This document shows, in pieces, positions 48,101-53,074 of a DNA stretch of 64,000 nt. The notes below the pieces were generated by a model, which did not search any database, had not been told where the DNA came from, and saw only the letters and a list, made by a program, of their open reading frames with translations. The stretch comes from Crotophaga sulcirostris. Lineage: Eukaryota > Chordata > Aves > Cuculiformes > Crotophagidae. Where the stretch lies: contig VYZB01000145.1 in assembly GCA_013397455.1 (NCBI GenBank), forward strand, positions 1,895,104 through 1,959,103, written 5' to 3'. Position numbers and translations under genes: made by a program. Numbering within the stretch: position 1 is the stretch's first letter; each line of letters starts with the position of its first letter.

Positions 48101-48660
48101 ACCCTTTCTATGATTCTGTGAATCCATCAGCACCGTGGTACTGCCCTGGAATGTAAGTGTGCGATTCAGAGTCTGTCAGTGGTGCTGCTCCTCCCGGTAG
48201 CTTTCCCTCAGTGACAGCAAGGCCAGGGTTGTCACCAGCGGAGCACACGGCCCCGCGCCGGGCCACGGAAGCAAAGCCGTAACCGGCAACGAGCCGCCTG
48301 TTGGCTCACAAGGAGTTTGGCTGCCCCAGTGAGGAGCGCAGGGTAACTGAAGAGGGGTAGATACAAGGTAAGTGTCCAGACCTAAAGGTGGTGAAGGTCT
48401 TGGAAAAAGAGTCTGTTGGCAGCTCAAGGGTTTGGAGAGTGAGAGAAACTGAGTGTTTCTATTTCCCAGCTGTGAAATTCATCTGGCAGGCAGGCAGGCA
48501 GCAGTAAAAATGCATTGCCAAATAGGTGAGAGTGAACTGGAGGAGCTGAGGCTGGGCTTGAGGAGCCGTCAGGGCTGAAGGCGATGACGAACGAGACTTT
48601 CTTCCCTCCCCAACAGGAGAAAAATCACCAACATTCCTTGAACGCCATACGTCGTGCTGA
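39..48660 (+). CDS. SLC4A4: SLC4A4, electrogenic Na+/bicarbonate cotransporter NBCe1 (3' 19 exons; partial, spliced)
   Basis: Nineteen exons join in frame to 834 codons plus stop. Read against human NBCe1-B recalled from memory, the product matches almost residue for residue from about residue 245 to the C-terminal HTSC. NBCe1 couples Na+ to HCO3-/CO3 2- transport across the plasma membrane, as in renal proximal tubule and pancreatic duct. Exons 1-5 encode the band-3-like cytoplasmic domain, exons 6-17 the membrane domain, exons 17-19 the cytoplasmic tail. Positions mutated in human proximal renal tubular acidosis are unchanged here (NBCe1-A numbering): R298, S427, T485, G486, R510, L522, A799, R881, Q913. 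The ion-selectivity residue D555 and the adjacent KKMIK stilbene-binding motif are also present. The third extracellular loop is the most diverged part and is one residue shorter than in human. All junctions are GT-AG and phase-consistent. The promoter and first exons are outside the window. Confidence 0.97.
116..11110 (+). other. SLC4A4: SLC4A4 intron, 11 kb
   Basis: The largest intron in the window. It holds one recognisable CR1 fragment (10181-10300) and an AT-rich patch at about 1060-1100 made of TATA/AATA repeats. I see no further exon: the open frames here are short and show no homology or paired splice sites. Confidence 0.85.
10181..10300 (-). mobile_element. CR1 LINE 3' fragment
   Basis: Reversed copy with the TGGTTTAGGTTGGAAGGGAC 3' end; shortened after the CCATCCAG segment and rather diverged. 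Confidence 0.8.
11111..11268 (+). CDS. SLC4A4: SLC4A4 exon 2 of window (cytoplasmic domain)
   Basis: Acceptor GATGCAG, donor GTAAGA; 158 nt, ending on the first two bases of an Arg codon. It reads [20 protein letters not shown] and goes on through [24 protein letters not shown] and PVPTR, the core of the SLC4 cytoplasmic fold. The bird reads LEGPF where human reads LDTPF. Confidence 0.97.
12312..12462 (+). mobile_element. CR1 LINE fragment
   Basis: Contains the GAGGGCGGGAAGGCCCTGG core and TTGGATGGGGCTTGGAGC, but lacks the 3' terminal part. Confidence 0.85.
13581..13865 (+). mobile_element. CR1 LINE 3' end
   Basis: Runs from AAGCTGGGGAGGGGCTC to the terminal CATTCCATGATTCTGTGA, so the 3' end is intact and the 5' side truncated. 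Confidence 0.9.
16881..17514 (+). mobile_element. CR1 LINE, longest fragment in the window
   Basis: About 630 bases from the CCCTGGGCTGCATCCACAGC segment through the GTTCAGCCTGGAGAAGAGAA segment to the 3' end. A second short 3' end (CCTTAACGATTCTATGA) follows directly, suggesting insertion at or next to an older copy. Confidence 0.9.
18169..18296 (+). mobile_element. CR1 LINE core fragment
   Basis: GTGGGGAGGCCCTGGCCCAG to GTGTCCCTGCCC; both ends are missing. Confidence 0.85.
18757..18846 (+). mobile_element. CR1 LINE internal fragment
   Basis: Contains GGCTTTAGATTGGAAGGGGG and the AGAAATTATTCACGATGA segment that precedes the core seen in other copies. Confidence 0.75.
19003..19090 (+). CDS. 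SLC4A4: SLC4A4 exon 3 of window (cytoplasmic domain)
   Basis: 88 nt between acceptor TTGTCAG and a weak donor GTTGGT. It encodes [20 protein letters not shown] followed by AIATLMSDE. The Arg after HEIG corresponds to human NBCe1-A Arg298, whose change to Ser causes proximal renal tubular acidosis. Confidence 0.97.
19091..20262 (+). other. SLC4A4: SLC4A4 intron, 1.2 kb
   Basis: Follows a weak donor (GTTGGT). I see no repeat or extra exon in it. Confidence 0.85.
20263..20417 (+). CDS. SLC4A4: SLC4A4 exon 4 of window (cytoplasmic domain)
   Basis: 155 nt, acceptor TTCTTGCAG, donor GTAACG. It encodes [20 protein letters not shown], then [20 protein letters not shown] and [11 protein letters not shown]. 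The human exon has H where the bird has Q in KDRQDL. Confidence 0.97.
20418..20957 (+). other. SLC4A4: SLC4A4 intron, 0.5 kb
   Basis: Contains only a 56-base CR1 3' end (20610-20665). Confidence 0.85.
20610..20665 (+). mobile_element. CR1 LINE 3' end, short
   Basis: GGTGGAACTGGATGGGCTTT to the degenerate terminal AGTTCTATAATTTTC. Confidence 0.75.
20958..21071 (+). CDS. SLC4A4: SLC4A4 exon 5 of window (Gly/His-rich linker)
   Basis: 114 nt, acceptor TGCCTAG, donor GTCAGT. It encodes [15 protein letters not shown], the Gly/His-rich stretch [14 protein letters not shown] and EELQRTG. This is the linker between the cytoplasmic and membrane domains and differs from human at essentially one residue. 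Confidence 0.96.
21072..22135 (+). other. SLC4A4: SLC4A4 intron, 1.1 kb
   Basis: Contains one internal CR1 fragment at 21306-21423; nothing else recognisable. Confidence 0.85.
21306..21423 (+). mobile_element. CR1 LINE internal fragment
   Basis: Corresponds to the 5' part of the long copy at 16881 (GGGCTGCATCCACAGCAGTG, GAGACCCCACCTGGAGCC). Confidence 0.8.
22136..22310 (+). CDS. SLC4A4: SLC4A4 exon 6 of window (start of membrane domain, TM1)
   Basis: 175 nt, acceptor TTTTCAG, donor GTTAGC (weak). It runs from [20 protein letters not shown] into the first membrane helix, [19 protein letters not shown], and ends GDATENMQ. The Ser in NIQALS matches human NBCe1-A Ser427, a disease position. Confidence 0.97.
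22311..24341 (+). other. SLC4A4: SLC4A4 intron, 2.0 kb
   Basis: Follows a weak donor (GTTAGC). One reversed CR1 piece at 22442-22548; the rest is unique sequence without recognisable features. Confidence 0.85.
22442..22548 (-). mobile_element. CR1 LINE fragment
   Basis: Reversed: CTCACAGTGAAGGAATTTCT, AAGATCTCATCTCAATCTTG and the CCTTGTCCTGTCAC segment. Confidence 0.75.
24342..24475 (+). CDS. SLC4A4: SLC4A4 exon 7 of window (TM2-TM3, ion pathway)
   Basis: 134 nt, acceptor TGCCGCAG, donor GTAAGT. It encodes [20 protein letters not shown] then [20 protein letters not shown] and FNFS. The Thr-Gly of SSTGP corresponds to NBCe1-A Thr485/Gly486, which line the transport pathway and are disease positions. 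A run of 13 G begins ten bases into the intron. Confidence 0.97.
24485..24497 (+). repeat. Run of 13 G
   Basis: Uninterrupted G run starting 10 bases into the intron after the SLC4A4 donor at 24476, followed by another five-G run. Confidence 0.95.
25781..25826. repeat. 28-bp tandem repeat
   Basis: TTTTATCATCAGTACCAG occurs at 25781-25798 and again at 25809-25826, a period of 28 bases. Confidence 0.9.
25995..26352 (-). mobile_element. CR1 LINE 3' end
   Basis: Reversed and well preserved, from the 3' end TCACAGAGCCATGGAATGGG to beyond AGGAGCCCCTCCCCAGCTTT. Confidence 0.9.
26534..26562. repeat. CTTTCC/CTTTC microsatellite
   Basis: About 29 bases of short CTTTCC and CTTTC units just beyond the end of the reversed CR1. 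Confidence 0.85.
27285..27511 (+). mobile_element. CR1 LINE 3' end
   Basis: Intact 3' half ending CATTCCATGATTCTGCGATT; it sits about 120 bases before the start of exon 8. Confidence 0.9.
27561..27599 (+). repeat. 39-bp direct repeat, copy 1
   Basis: Begins GCAGAAGCCCACACCT and ends AAGAGGTTTGTGACC; it lies 31 bases upstream of the SLC4A4 exon at 27630, inside the branch-point region. The second copy at 28870 has one difference. Confidence 0.9.
27630..27901 (+). CDS. SLC4A4: SLC4A4 exon 8 of window (TM4-TM5 and start of extracellular loop 3)
   Basis: 272 nt, acceptor CATTGCAG, donor GTAAGC. It opens [19 protein letters not shown] and includes [30 protein letters not shown] and the loop end [10 protein letters not shown]. 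Asp in IYDAF equals NBCe1-A Asp555 (anion selectivity); the following KKMIK is the known DIDS-interaction motif. The two loop cysteines (CAC) are kept although neighbouring residues differ from human. Confidence 0.97.
28870..28908 (+). repeat. 39-bp direct repeat, copy 2
   Basis: Matches 27561-27599 at 38 of 39 bases, in the intron after exon 8; similarity ends abruptly on both sides. Confidence 0.9.
29010..29276 (+). mobile_element. CR1 LINE 3' end, second subfamily
   Basis: Carries GGTGGAGTCTCCATCCCTGG, GTGGCACTTGGGGACATGG and TAATGATTCTATAATTT; clearly different from the majority type in the window. Confidence 0.9.
30188..30258 (+). CDS. SLC4A4: SLC4A4 exon 9 of window (extracellular loop 3, glycosylated segment)
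   Basis: 71 nt, acceptor CTTGCAG, donor GTGAGT. It encodes the variable loop [20 protein letters not shown] followed by TEM. Two N-glycosylation sequons are visible, NSS and NRT; the second aligns with human NBCe1-A Asn597. The rest is poorly conserved with mammals although the length is identical, as expected of an exposed loop. Confidence 0.93.
30259..30699 (+). other. SLC4A4: SLC4A4 intron, 0.4 kb
   Basis: Separates the two loop-3 exons. Unique sequence; nothing recognisable. Confidence 0.85.
30700..30888 (+). CDS. SLC4A4: SLC4A4 exon 10 of window (end of loop 3, TM6)
   Basis: 189 nt (63 codons), acceptor CTCTGCAG, donor GTGAGT. It starts [15 protein letters not shown], with a third sequon (NST), then [11 protein letters not shown] and the helix [20 protein letters not shown]. 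Recalled human sequence has 64 residues here, so the bird lost one near the start, next to the glycosylation site. Both loop cysteines remain. Confidence 0.96.
30889..32800 (+). other. SLC4A4: SLC4A4 intron, 1.9 kb
   Basis: One reversed CR1 at 31129-31412. The remaining 1.4 kb is unique and AT-rich, without an exon-like frame. Confidence 0.85.
31129..31412 (-). mobile_element. CR1 LINE 3' end
   Basis: Reversed, from CATAGAATCATGGAATGGTT to GAGGCTGCTCTGAGGTCTCC, with an internal deletion of the AGGGCCTCCCCACC part. Confidence 0.9.
32801..32914 (+). CDS. SLC4A4: SLC4A4 exon 11 of window (TM7)
   Basis: 114 nt, acceptor CTTTCAG, donor GTATGT. It encodes [20 protein letters not shown] then [18 protein letters not shown]. 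Human has V where the bird has G in FCGID. Confidence 0.97.
32915..33242 (+). other. SLC4A4: SLC4A4 intron, 0.3 kb
   Basis: Short unique intron; nothing recognisable. Confidence 0.85.
33243..33404 (+). CDS. SLC4A4: SLC4A4 exon 12 of window (TM8, QQITA motif)
   Basis: 162 nt, acceptor CTTAAAAG, donor GTGGGT. It encodes [20 protein letters not shown], the helix [20 protein letters not shown] and [12 protein letters not shown]. The [13 protein letters not shown] block is a hallmark of SLC4 bicarbonate transporters. Confidence 0.97.
33843..33972 (-). mobile_element. CR1 LINE 3' end
   Basis: Reversed; ends abruptly after CCATCCAGCCTGGCC. Confidence 0.85.
34848..35107 (+). mobile_element. CR1 LINE 3' end
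   Basis: From TAGGACCAGGGGGAATGACT through AGGAGGAAATTCTTCACGAT to CCAATCTATGATTAGAT. Confidence 0.9.
35881..35922. repeat. About 21-bp tandem duplication
   Basis: Two head-to-tail copies of TTCCAATAAAATCAA-TTGAA, the second lacking one A. Confidence 0.85.
37029..37207 (+). CDS. SLC4A4: SLC4A4 exon 13 of window (TM9 region)
   Basis: 179 nt, acceptor CCTCACAG, donor GTAAGT. It encodes [20 protein letters not shown], then [20 protein letters not shown] and a loop ending in GEQPKFLGV. One Ala of YVAAT corresponds to NBCe1-A Ala799, a disease position. Confidence 0.97.
37728..37926 (-). mobile_element. CR1 LINE 3' end
   Basis: Reversed; near-identical in its core to the copies at 26000-26190 and 57760-57890. 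Confidence 0.9.
38158..38203 (-). mobile_element. CR1 LINE 3' end, short
   Basis: Reversed: CAGGAATCACAGTCATTTAG followed by GGAAAGACCTTTTAGAGG. Confidence 0.6.
38772..38844 (+). CDS. SLC4A4: SLC4A4 exon 14 of window (TM10)
   Basis: 73 nt, acceptor GTTTCAG, donor GTAAGC. It completes the split Arg codon and encodes [20 protein letters not shown] followed by PILK. Human has TLVF where the bird has FIVF. Confidence 0.96.
38845..41004 (+). other. SLC4A4: SLC4A4 intron, 2.2 kb
   Basis: A 61-base CR1 end at 40405. The part around 39550-39670 is GC-rich with several CpG, but I see no promoter or exon. Confidence 0.8.
40405..40465 (-). mobile_element. CR1 LINE 3' end, short
   Basis: Reversed: CATAGAAACATAGAATGGTT to AAAGATCATCCAGTTCC. 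Confidence 0.75.
41005..41073 (+). CDS. SLC4A4: SLC4A4 exon 15 of window
   Basis: 69 nt, acceptor CCCCACAG, donor GTGAGT, phase 0 at both ends. It encodes [20 protein letters not shown] then GVQ, identical to recalled human sequence and strongly conserved in the family. Confidence 0.96.
41074..42562 (+). other. SLC4A4: SLC4A4 intron, 1.5 kb
   Basis: No recognisable repeat or exon. Confidence 0.85.
42563..42736 (+). CDS. SLC4A4: SLC4A4 exon 16 of window (TM13)
   Basis: 174 nt, acceptor TTTCCAG, donor GTAGGT. It encodes [36 protein letters not shown] and the helix [20 protein letters not shown]. The Arg of FMDR and the Gln of TFLQ correspond to NBCe1-A Arg881 and Gln913, both disease positions. 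Confidence 0.97.
42796..43075 (-). mobile_element. CR1 LINE 3' end, second subfamily
   Basis: Reversed; same type as the copies at 29010 and 53236 (CCACCACTGCCCTGGGCAGC, TTTGAGGCCATTTCCTCTCA). Confidence 0.9.
43631..43712 (-). mobile_element. CR1 LINE fragment with internal deletion
   Basis: Reversed; the 3' end CATAGAATCATGGAATGGTT is joined directly to CCCACCTTCACAGCAAAACA, dropping about 170 bases of the usual element. Confidence 0.8.
44248..44409 (+). CDS. SLC4A4: SLC4A4 exon 17 of window (TM14 end and lysine-rich cytoplasmic tail)
   Basis: 162 nt, acceptor TTTCCAG, donor GTAAGG, phase 0 at the 3' end. It encodes [37 protein letters not shown], a run of seven Lys from AAG repeats, and GSVDSDNDD. 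The acidic LDDV and DNDD motifs are those reported for carbonic anhydrase II interaction, and the Ser after the Lys run corresponds to the PKA-target Ser982 of NBCe1-A. Confidence 0.97.
44410..46505 (+). other. SLC4A4: SLC4A4 intron before the alternative 97-nt exon, 2.1 kb
   Basis: No repeats recognised. The last 120 bases before the acceptor have scattered pyrimidine runs but no long tract directly at the 3' splice site, which may matter for optional use of the next exon (inference). Confidence 0.75.
46506..46602 (+). CDS. SLC4A4: SLC4A4 exon 18 of window (97-nt alternative exon)
   Basis: Exactly 97 nt between acceptor TTTCACAG and donor GTGAGT. It encodes [20 protein letters not shown] then [12 protein letters not shown]. 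Being 3n+1 it shifts the frame of the next exon. In mammals, skipping a 97-nt exon at this place makes the brain variant NBCe1-C, so this is its counterpart. If the following intron were retained, translation would stop after two more codons. Confidence 0.96.
46655..46669. repeat. AT dinucleotide repeat
   Basis: Fifteen bases of alternating A and T, 53 bases downstream of the alternative 97-nt exon. Confidence 0.9.
47454..47580 (-). mobile_element. CR1 LINE 3' end, third subfamily
   Basis: Reversed: AGAATGACCTGAGTTGGAAG and GATCATCGAGTCCAACTCCT, a type seen only once here. Confidence 0.85.
48082..48124 (+). mobile_element. CR1 LINE 3' end, short
   Basis: AAGGTCCCTTCCGACCCAAC followed by TTTCTATGATTCTGTGAAT. 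Confidence 0.7.
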
Positions 48661-48696
48661 TACGATTCCTTTCCTTCAGTCACACACCATGCCAAG
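48617..48696 (+). CDS. SLC4A4: SLC4A4 exon 19 of window (C-terminus of NBCe1-A/B; alternative frame for NBCe1-C)
   Basis: Acceptor CCCAACAG, donor GTAAGT at 48697. With exon 18 included it reads [14 protein letters not shown] and stops at 48658-48660. With exon 18 skipped the same bases read [20 protein letters not shown] then QSHTMP and stay open to the donor. That is the start of the 61-residue NBCe1-C tail known from mammals, which has the same length up to this junction. The true exon therefore extends 36 nt past the A/B stop. Confidence 0.93.
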
Positions 48697-48984
48697 GTAA
48701 GTGCCCAAAAACGCACTTGGTGATGATTCCTTGAAAGCATCTCAGCTACATCTAAAGGTCAACAAGGCAAAATTTCCTTTCCCATAGGAAACTCTTAAAA
48801 AGCACGTTGAGAGAATTCCCCACATAGGGTTGCAGCATCTGAAGATGTTACCGACACGGCCTCACTGTGCCTGGGATGGGGAGTGGAGAGCCTGTGGGCT
48901 TCACCGGCCTTGGGGAGACCCCACCTGCAGTGCCAACAGCTGGGCTGGGGTCTAAACCATGGGAAAGATATGGACCAGCTGAGA

Positions 48985-49132
48985 GGAGTCCAGGGGGGCT
49001 CGAGGAAAGCTGGGGAGGGGCTCCTGATCAGGGAGCGCAGGGACAGGACGAGGGGAACAGCTTGAAGCTGCAAGAGGGGAGACTGAGATGAGATCTTGGG
49101 GAGAAATGTTTTGCTGTGAGGGTGGGGAGGCC
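48985..49132 (+). mobile_element. CR1 LINE, cut by assembly gap
   Basis: From GAGTCCAGGGGGGCTCGAGG to GTGAGGGTGGGGAGGCC, where unsequenced bases begin; the usual next 180 bases of the element are missing. Confidence 0.85.
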
Positions 49133-50037
49133 NNNNNNNNNNNNNNNNNNNNNNNNNNNNNNNNNNNNNNNNNNNNNNNNNNNNNNNNNNNNNNNNNNNN
49201 NNNNNNNNNNNNNNNNNNNNNNNNNNNNNNNNNNNNNNNNNNNNNNNNNNNNNNNNNNNNNNNNNNNNNNNNNNNNNNNNNNNNNNNNNNNNNNNNNNNN
49301 NNNNNNNNNNNNNNNNNNNNNNNNNNNNNNNNNNNNNNNNNNNNNNNNNNNNNNNNNNNNNNNNNNNNNNNNNNNNNNNNNNNNNNNNNNNNNNNNNNNN
49401 NNNNNNNNNNNNNNNNNNNNNNNNNNNNNNNNNNNNNNNNNNNNNNNNNNNNNNNNNNNNNNNNNNNNNNNNNNNNNNNNNNNNNNNNNNNNNNNNNNNN
49501 NNNNNNNNNNNNNNNNNNNNNNNNNNNNNNNNNNNNNNNNNNNNNNNNNNNNNNNNNNNNNNNNNNNNNNNNNNNNNNNNNNNNNNNNNNNNNNNNNNNN
49601 NNNNNNNNNNNNNNNNNNNNNNNNNNNNNNNNNNNNNNNNNNNNNNNNNNNNNNNNNNNNNNNNNNNNNNNNNNNNNNNNNNNNNNNNNNNNNNNNNNNN
49701 NNNNNNNNNNNNNNNNNNNNNNNNNNNNNNNNNNNNNNNNNNNNNNNNNNNNNNNNNNNNNNNNNNNNNNNNNNNNNNNNNNNNNNNNNNNNNNNNNNNN
49801 NNNNNNNNNNNNNNNNNNNNNNNNNNNNNNNNNNNNNNNNNNNNNNNNNNNNNNNNNNNNNNNNNNNNNNNNNNNNNNNNNNNNNNNNNNNNNNNNNNNN
49901 NNNNNNNNNNNNNNNNNNNNNNNNNNNNNNNNNNNNNNNNNNNNNNNNNNNNNNNNNNNNNNNNNNNNNNNNNNNNNNNNNNNNNNNNNNNNNNNNNNNN
50001 NNNNNNNNNNNNNNNNNNNNNNNNNNNNNNNNNNNNN
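49133..50037. other. Assembly gap, 905 N
   Basis: Unsequenced bases inside SLC4A4. The left edge cuts a CR1 mid-element; the right edge starts in a GTCC repeat within GC-rich sequence. The terminal exon with the last about 34 codons of the NBCe1-C frame is not visible on either side, so it is probably here. Confidence 0.98.
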
Positions 50038-50057
50038 GTCCGTCCGTCCGTCTGTCC
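50038..50057. repeat. GTCC tetranucleotide repeat at gap edge
   Basis: Three GTCC units, then GTCT and GTCC, directly at the right edge of the gap; the array may extend into the gap. Confidence 0.9.
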
Positions 50058-53045
50058 TCGGGCAGAGCAGACGGCGGCGAGGTCGCGCTGGCGCTGCCCG
50101 AAGCTGCTGGCAAGTGCTGCTACCACTAACCCGCTCTCAAAGCCTGTGCTTGTAGTTCCTGCAGGAAGGACAAGGAGAAGGTACTTCACTCCCAGCGCAG
50201 AGGAACCGTCGCCACCCTTGTAGCATGTGTTTGGAAATGTCCCTTTCCTATGCAATTTTTTTTAAAGAAACACTTTAATGGACTTAATCCGTCAGGTACA
50301 TTGAAGAGTGTTATTTTCCTAGATTATTTTGTTTAAATTATGGGGGCCTAACCTTTTTTTTGTCAATTTTTTTAACCTTTTTTTAATTACTGTAAAGAAA
50401 AAAATGAATTTTTCCTGCAGCAGGAAACGTATAGTTATGAGTAGTTCTACCTCTTATTTCTAGATGCCAGGCTTTCTGTAAAAAAAAAAAATGTCTTGTA
50501 CCATATATAATGTGATTTTTACAAAAGGAAAAACAAAAACCACCACCGCACCACAATCTCCAGGACACGGCATAGGGCTGGATCGCTTTGGTTAACACGC
50601 TCTACTCTGAAGCATCTGTTTGACTTAGGGTTACGTTATTTTCCTTTCTGTTTATTTTATAAATAATCTGACTTTACGATGAAGGAGACGGGCTGTAAAT
50701 CTCTTATGAGTTAGGAAAAGTCTTAAATGGAACGGTGGTGAGTGAAATACGGGCTGGCTGCCAACACCAGTGGGCAGATGCTGATGACACTCGTGTTGTT
50801 GATCGCCTACGCGGTGTTGTTTTGATTATTCCTTTTGAAACATCAGTGTGTGCACGTTTGTGTGTGTAAACACGAGAAGATCCCACAGTTCAGGCACAAT
50901 GGAGGAGAACGCTGAAGGTGGTTACTGGGATGTTCATCGCGACGCTCCTATTCGCCAGGCTCACCAACATCTGCATCCTCTGGCATCCCACATCTCCAGA
51001 ATTGGCCCTAAATCCTGGCTGCCTGGTCCTCAACCCATCCATCTACTGAGGGGATGATCAGTACCAAGCACGGGAGGCGTGGGCACCACCAGACTTTTAG
51101 TGTTGGGAACAAAGTGAGTAAATATCTCCCTGGGAGAGACGGTTTTCTCCCTGTGACACGTATGTGCGTGCCCTTGTGTGCATTTGGGAAATCAGGCTTC
51201 ACCAAGGGGTTCCTTTGATGAAGCGTGAGGATTGTGCCTAACGCACTGTAAAGGCTTCGTCAAAAAAAGAACAGAAGAAGAAATAGCCCAGCTGTAGGGG
51301 CTGATTCCCCGATGGAAGAAAATCCCACCCCAGAGGACCAGCATGTTGCTGCCACTTCTGTCCTTGTGAAACCAAAGTCCGTGTTGGTTAAGGAAACAGA
51401 ATTTTGTGATGGTGCTGAGACCTCCTATGCCAAACTTCAGCATCTGCTCACTCGTAGTGGCCGTGTCAGCACCAAGAGGTGCAGAGCAGGGCTGAAGCAG
51501 CCGGCCACGCCGCGTTCCCTACAGCGCTGTGGTGAAAGGATGGGCCAATGGGGACCGCGATGGATTGAGCTCGATCTGCCGCACGCGGTCACTGATGATG
51601 AGCTGCAGAGGCATCTGCACAGCCCACACGTGTGTGCACCTCTGGACATTCCCCCACGCCTTCTCCAGGGGTCTCAGTTTCGGCTTCCAGGAAATGTGCG
51701 TTGACTCTTGGATCAGCATCCCCGGAACCCAGCCCAGAGGAAAGGCTGGGGAGTTGTTGGAAACAGCCAGAAAAGGAGCATCTCCGTGATCCCTTCCACT
51801 GGCTGGAGGACAGCGAACCTGGGAAGGGCAATGCCGGCTTCAATCAGTGGTTTCCATCCCTTGGTGAACACAAGTCCCTGGCTCCCAAAGGGGAAACAGG
51901 TGGAGCGTCACCTCCAGAGCACGTGGGAGCTGCCTGTGTTTTGCCCAGACCTTGGGTCTGTAGGAACCCCAGTAACTGATGGAGGAAGGATCAAACCAGA
52001 TGAACACAGAGAAGCATCTTTCCTGCTCCCAGTCGGCTCCGTGGGCAGGACACTGCCCCCACGCACCCACCCCACGCGCAGCCTCCTGTCTGCTGCCACC
52101 TGGCCACGTGTCTCCACAAAAATGAGGTCTTCCACTTCCGAACCGCGTTCCATGTACTTGAAATGTATTGACTGCTGATCGAGATCTTTCTCTCTCCTTC
52201 GTATTTGTGGTTTTAAGCCAAGGGAGCTGCTGGGCAGAGGGCAGCGCTGCTGAAGGGACCGGACAAAGGTTGCTGCAGCTTCCCATGGAGAACACTCTGG
52301 TGACAGGAGCTGGAGGCGTTGCCTTCCCTGGTGCCTGCCAATGGCAGTGGTGTCTCCTTCCTTGGTTCTTCCTTTAAAAGATGAACCCAAACCCAACACA
52401 GAAAGAGCAACCCAAGAGCTCTGCTGGCACCAGGAGTCAGCGGGCAGGGAACAGACCCTGCAGGTGTCACGGGGGAAGCTTTCCTGTGCATCTTAGATCT
52501 TTGAGAAGAACTTATTTTCCATCAGAGTTGGGTATTTTGTGGGAAAAGGCCGTCAAGAAATGAACTTCCCAGAGCAAAACAAAGCCAGGTCCCACCTCAT
52601 GGTGGGAGCACCCAGCTGCAGCCAGCTTTGTCCCAGCCCCAGGAACGTGGTGCCCACCTGCCTCTGCAGCCCAGGCCTCTGTGTCATCATGGCCGATACA
52701 TCTTGGGTTTTTTATTCTATTTGTTTTTGAATCAACATGCACTTTCAGATACTTTTCTTATTGTTTTTAATTCTCGTAAGTCTGTATTTGCTCTGGAGGA
52801 AAGAACAAAATCATGGAGTGAAATGAAGTGGATCAAGATGGTGGAACAAAAAGGAAAAAAAAGCAGAAAACATTTCAATATATTAAAATGATTTTTTTCC
52901 AGTAATATAAAACATGAAATTCCTTATAACATTATAGTATTTTACAGTTTTATGAAGCTTTCTATTGTGACTTTTATGGAATCAAAAGATGAAGATGATG
53001 AGATATTTTAGCATTTATATTTTTCAAAATTAAATGTATACTGAA

Positions 53046-53051
53046 AATAAA
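53046..53051 (+). terminator. SLC4A4: SLC4A4 polyadenylation signal AATAAA
   Basis: AATAAA with an ATTAAA 17 bases upstream (53029-53034), followed about 20 bases later by a GT-rich element (GGGGGGTTTGTGTGTTTG). The spacing fits cleavage near 53065-53070. Confidence 0.85.
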
Positions 53052-53074
53052 GTAACTTTATGCATTTCTTGGGG

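Larger units (their letters stand above)
46603..48616 (+). other. SLC4A4: SLC4A4 intron after the alternative exon, 2.0 kb
   Basis: An AT dinucleotide run (46655-46669), a long pyrimidine-rich stretch at about 46725-46960, and two short CR1 ends (47454 on -, 48082 on +). The pyrimidine-rich stretch is a plausible binding region for splicing regulators such as PTB (inference). Confidence 0.75.
50038..53068 (+). other. SLC4A4: SLC4A4 3' untranslated region (visible part of terminal exon)
   Basis: No conserved frame. AT-rich blocks, such as 50230-50720 and 52730-53060, resemble a vertebrate 3' UTR and end at a strong polyadenylation signal. Human SLC4A4 also has a 3' UTR of several kilobases. 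The start is unknown because of the gap; the middle part (about 50880-52700) is GC-richer and I cannot prove that it is in the mature mRNA. Confidence 0.7.

Noticed and set aside
48795..50255. Very long open frames crossing 49133-50037
   Set aside because: Their length comes from unsequenced bases read as unknown residues; the visible parts are CR1 and 3' UTR sequence.
50880..52700. Possible additional gene within the SLC4A4 3' region
   Set aside because: Only short frames without homology or paired splice sites; most simply part of the long 3' UTR.
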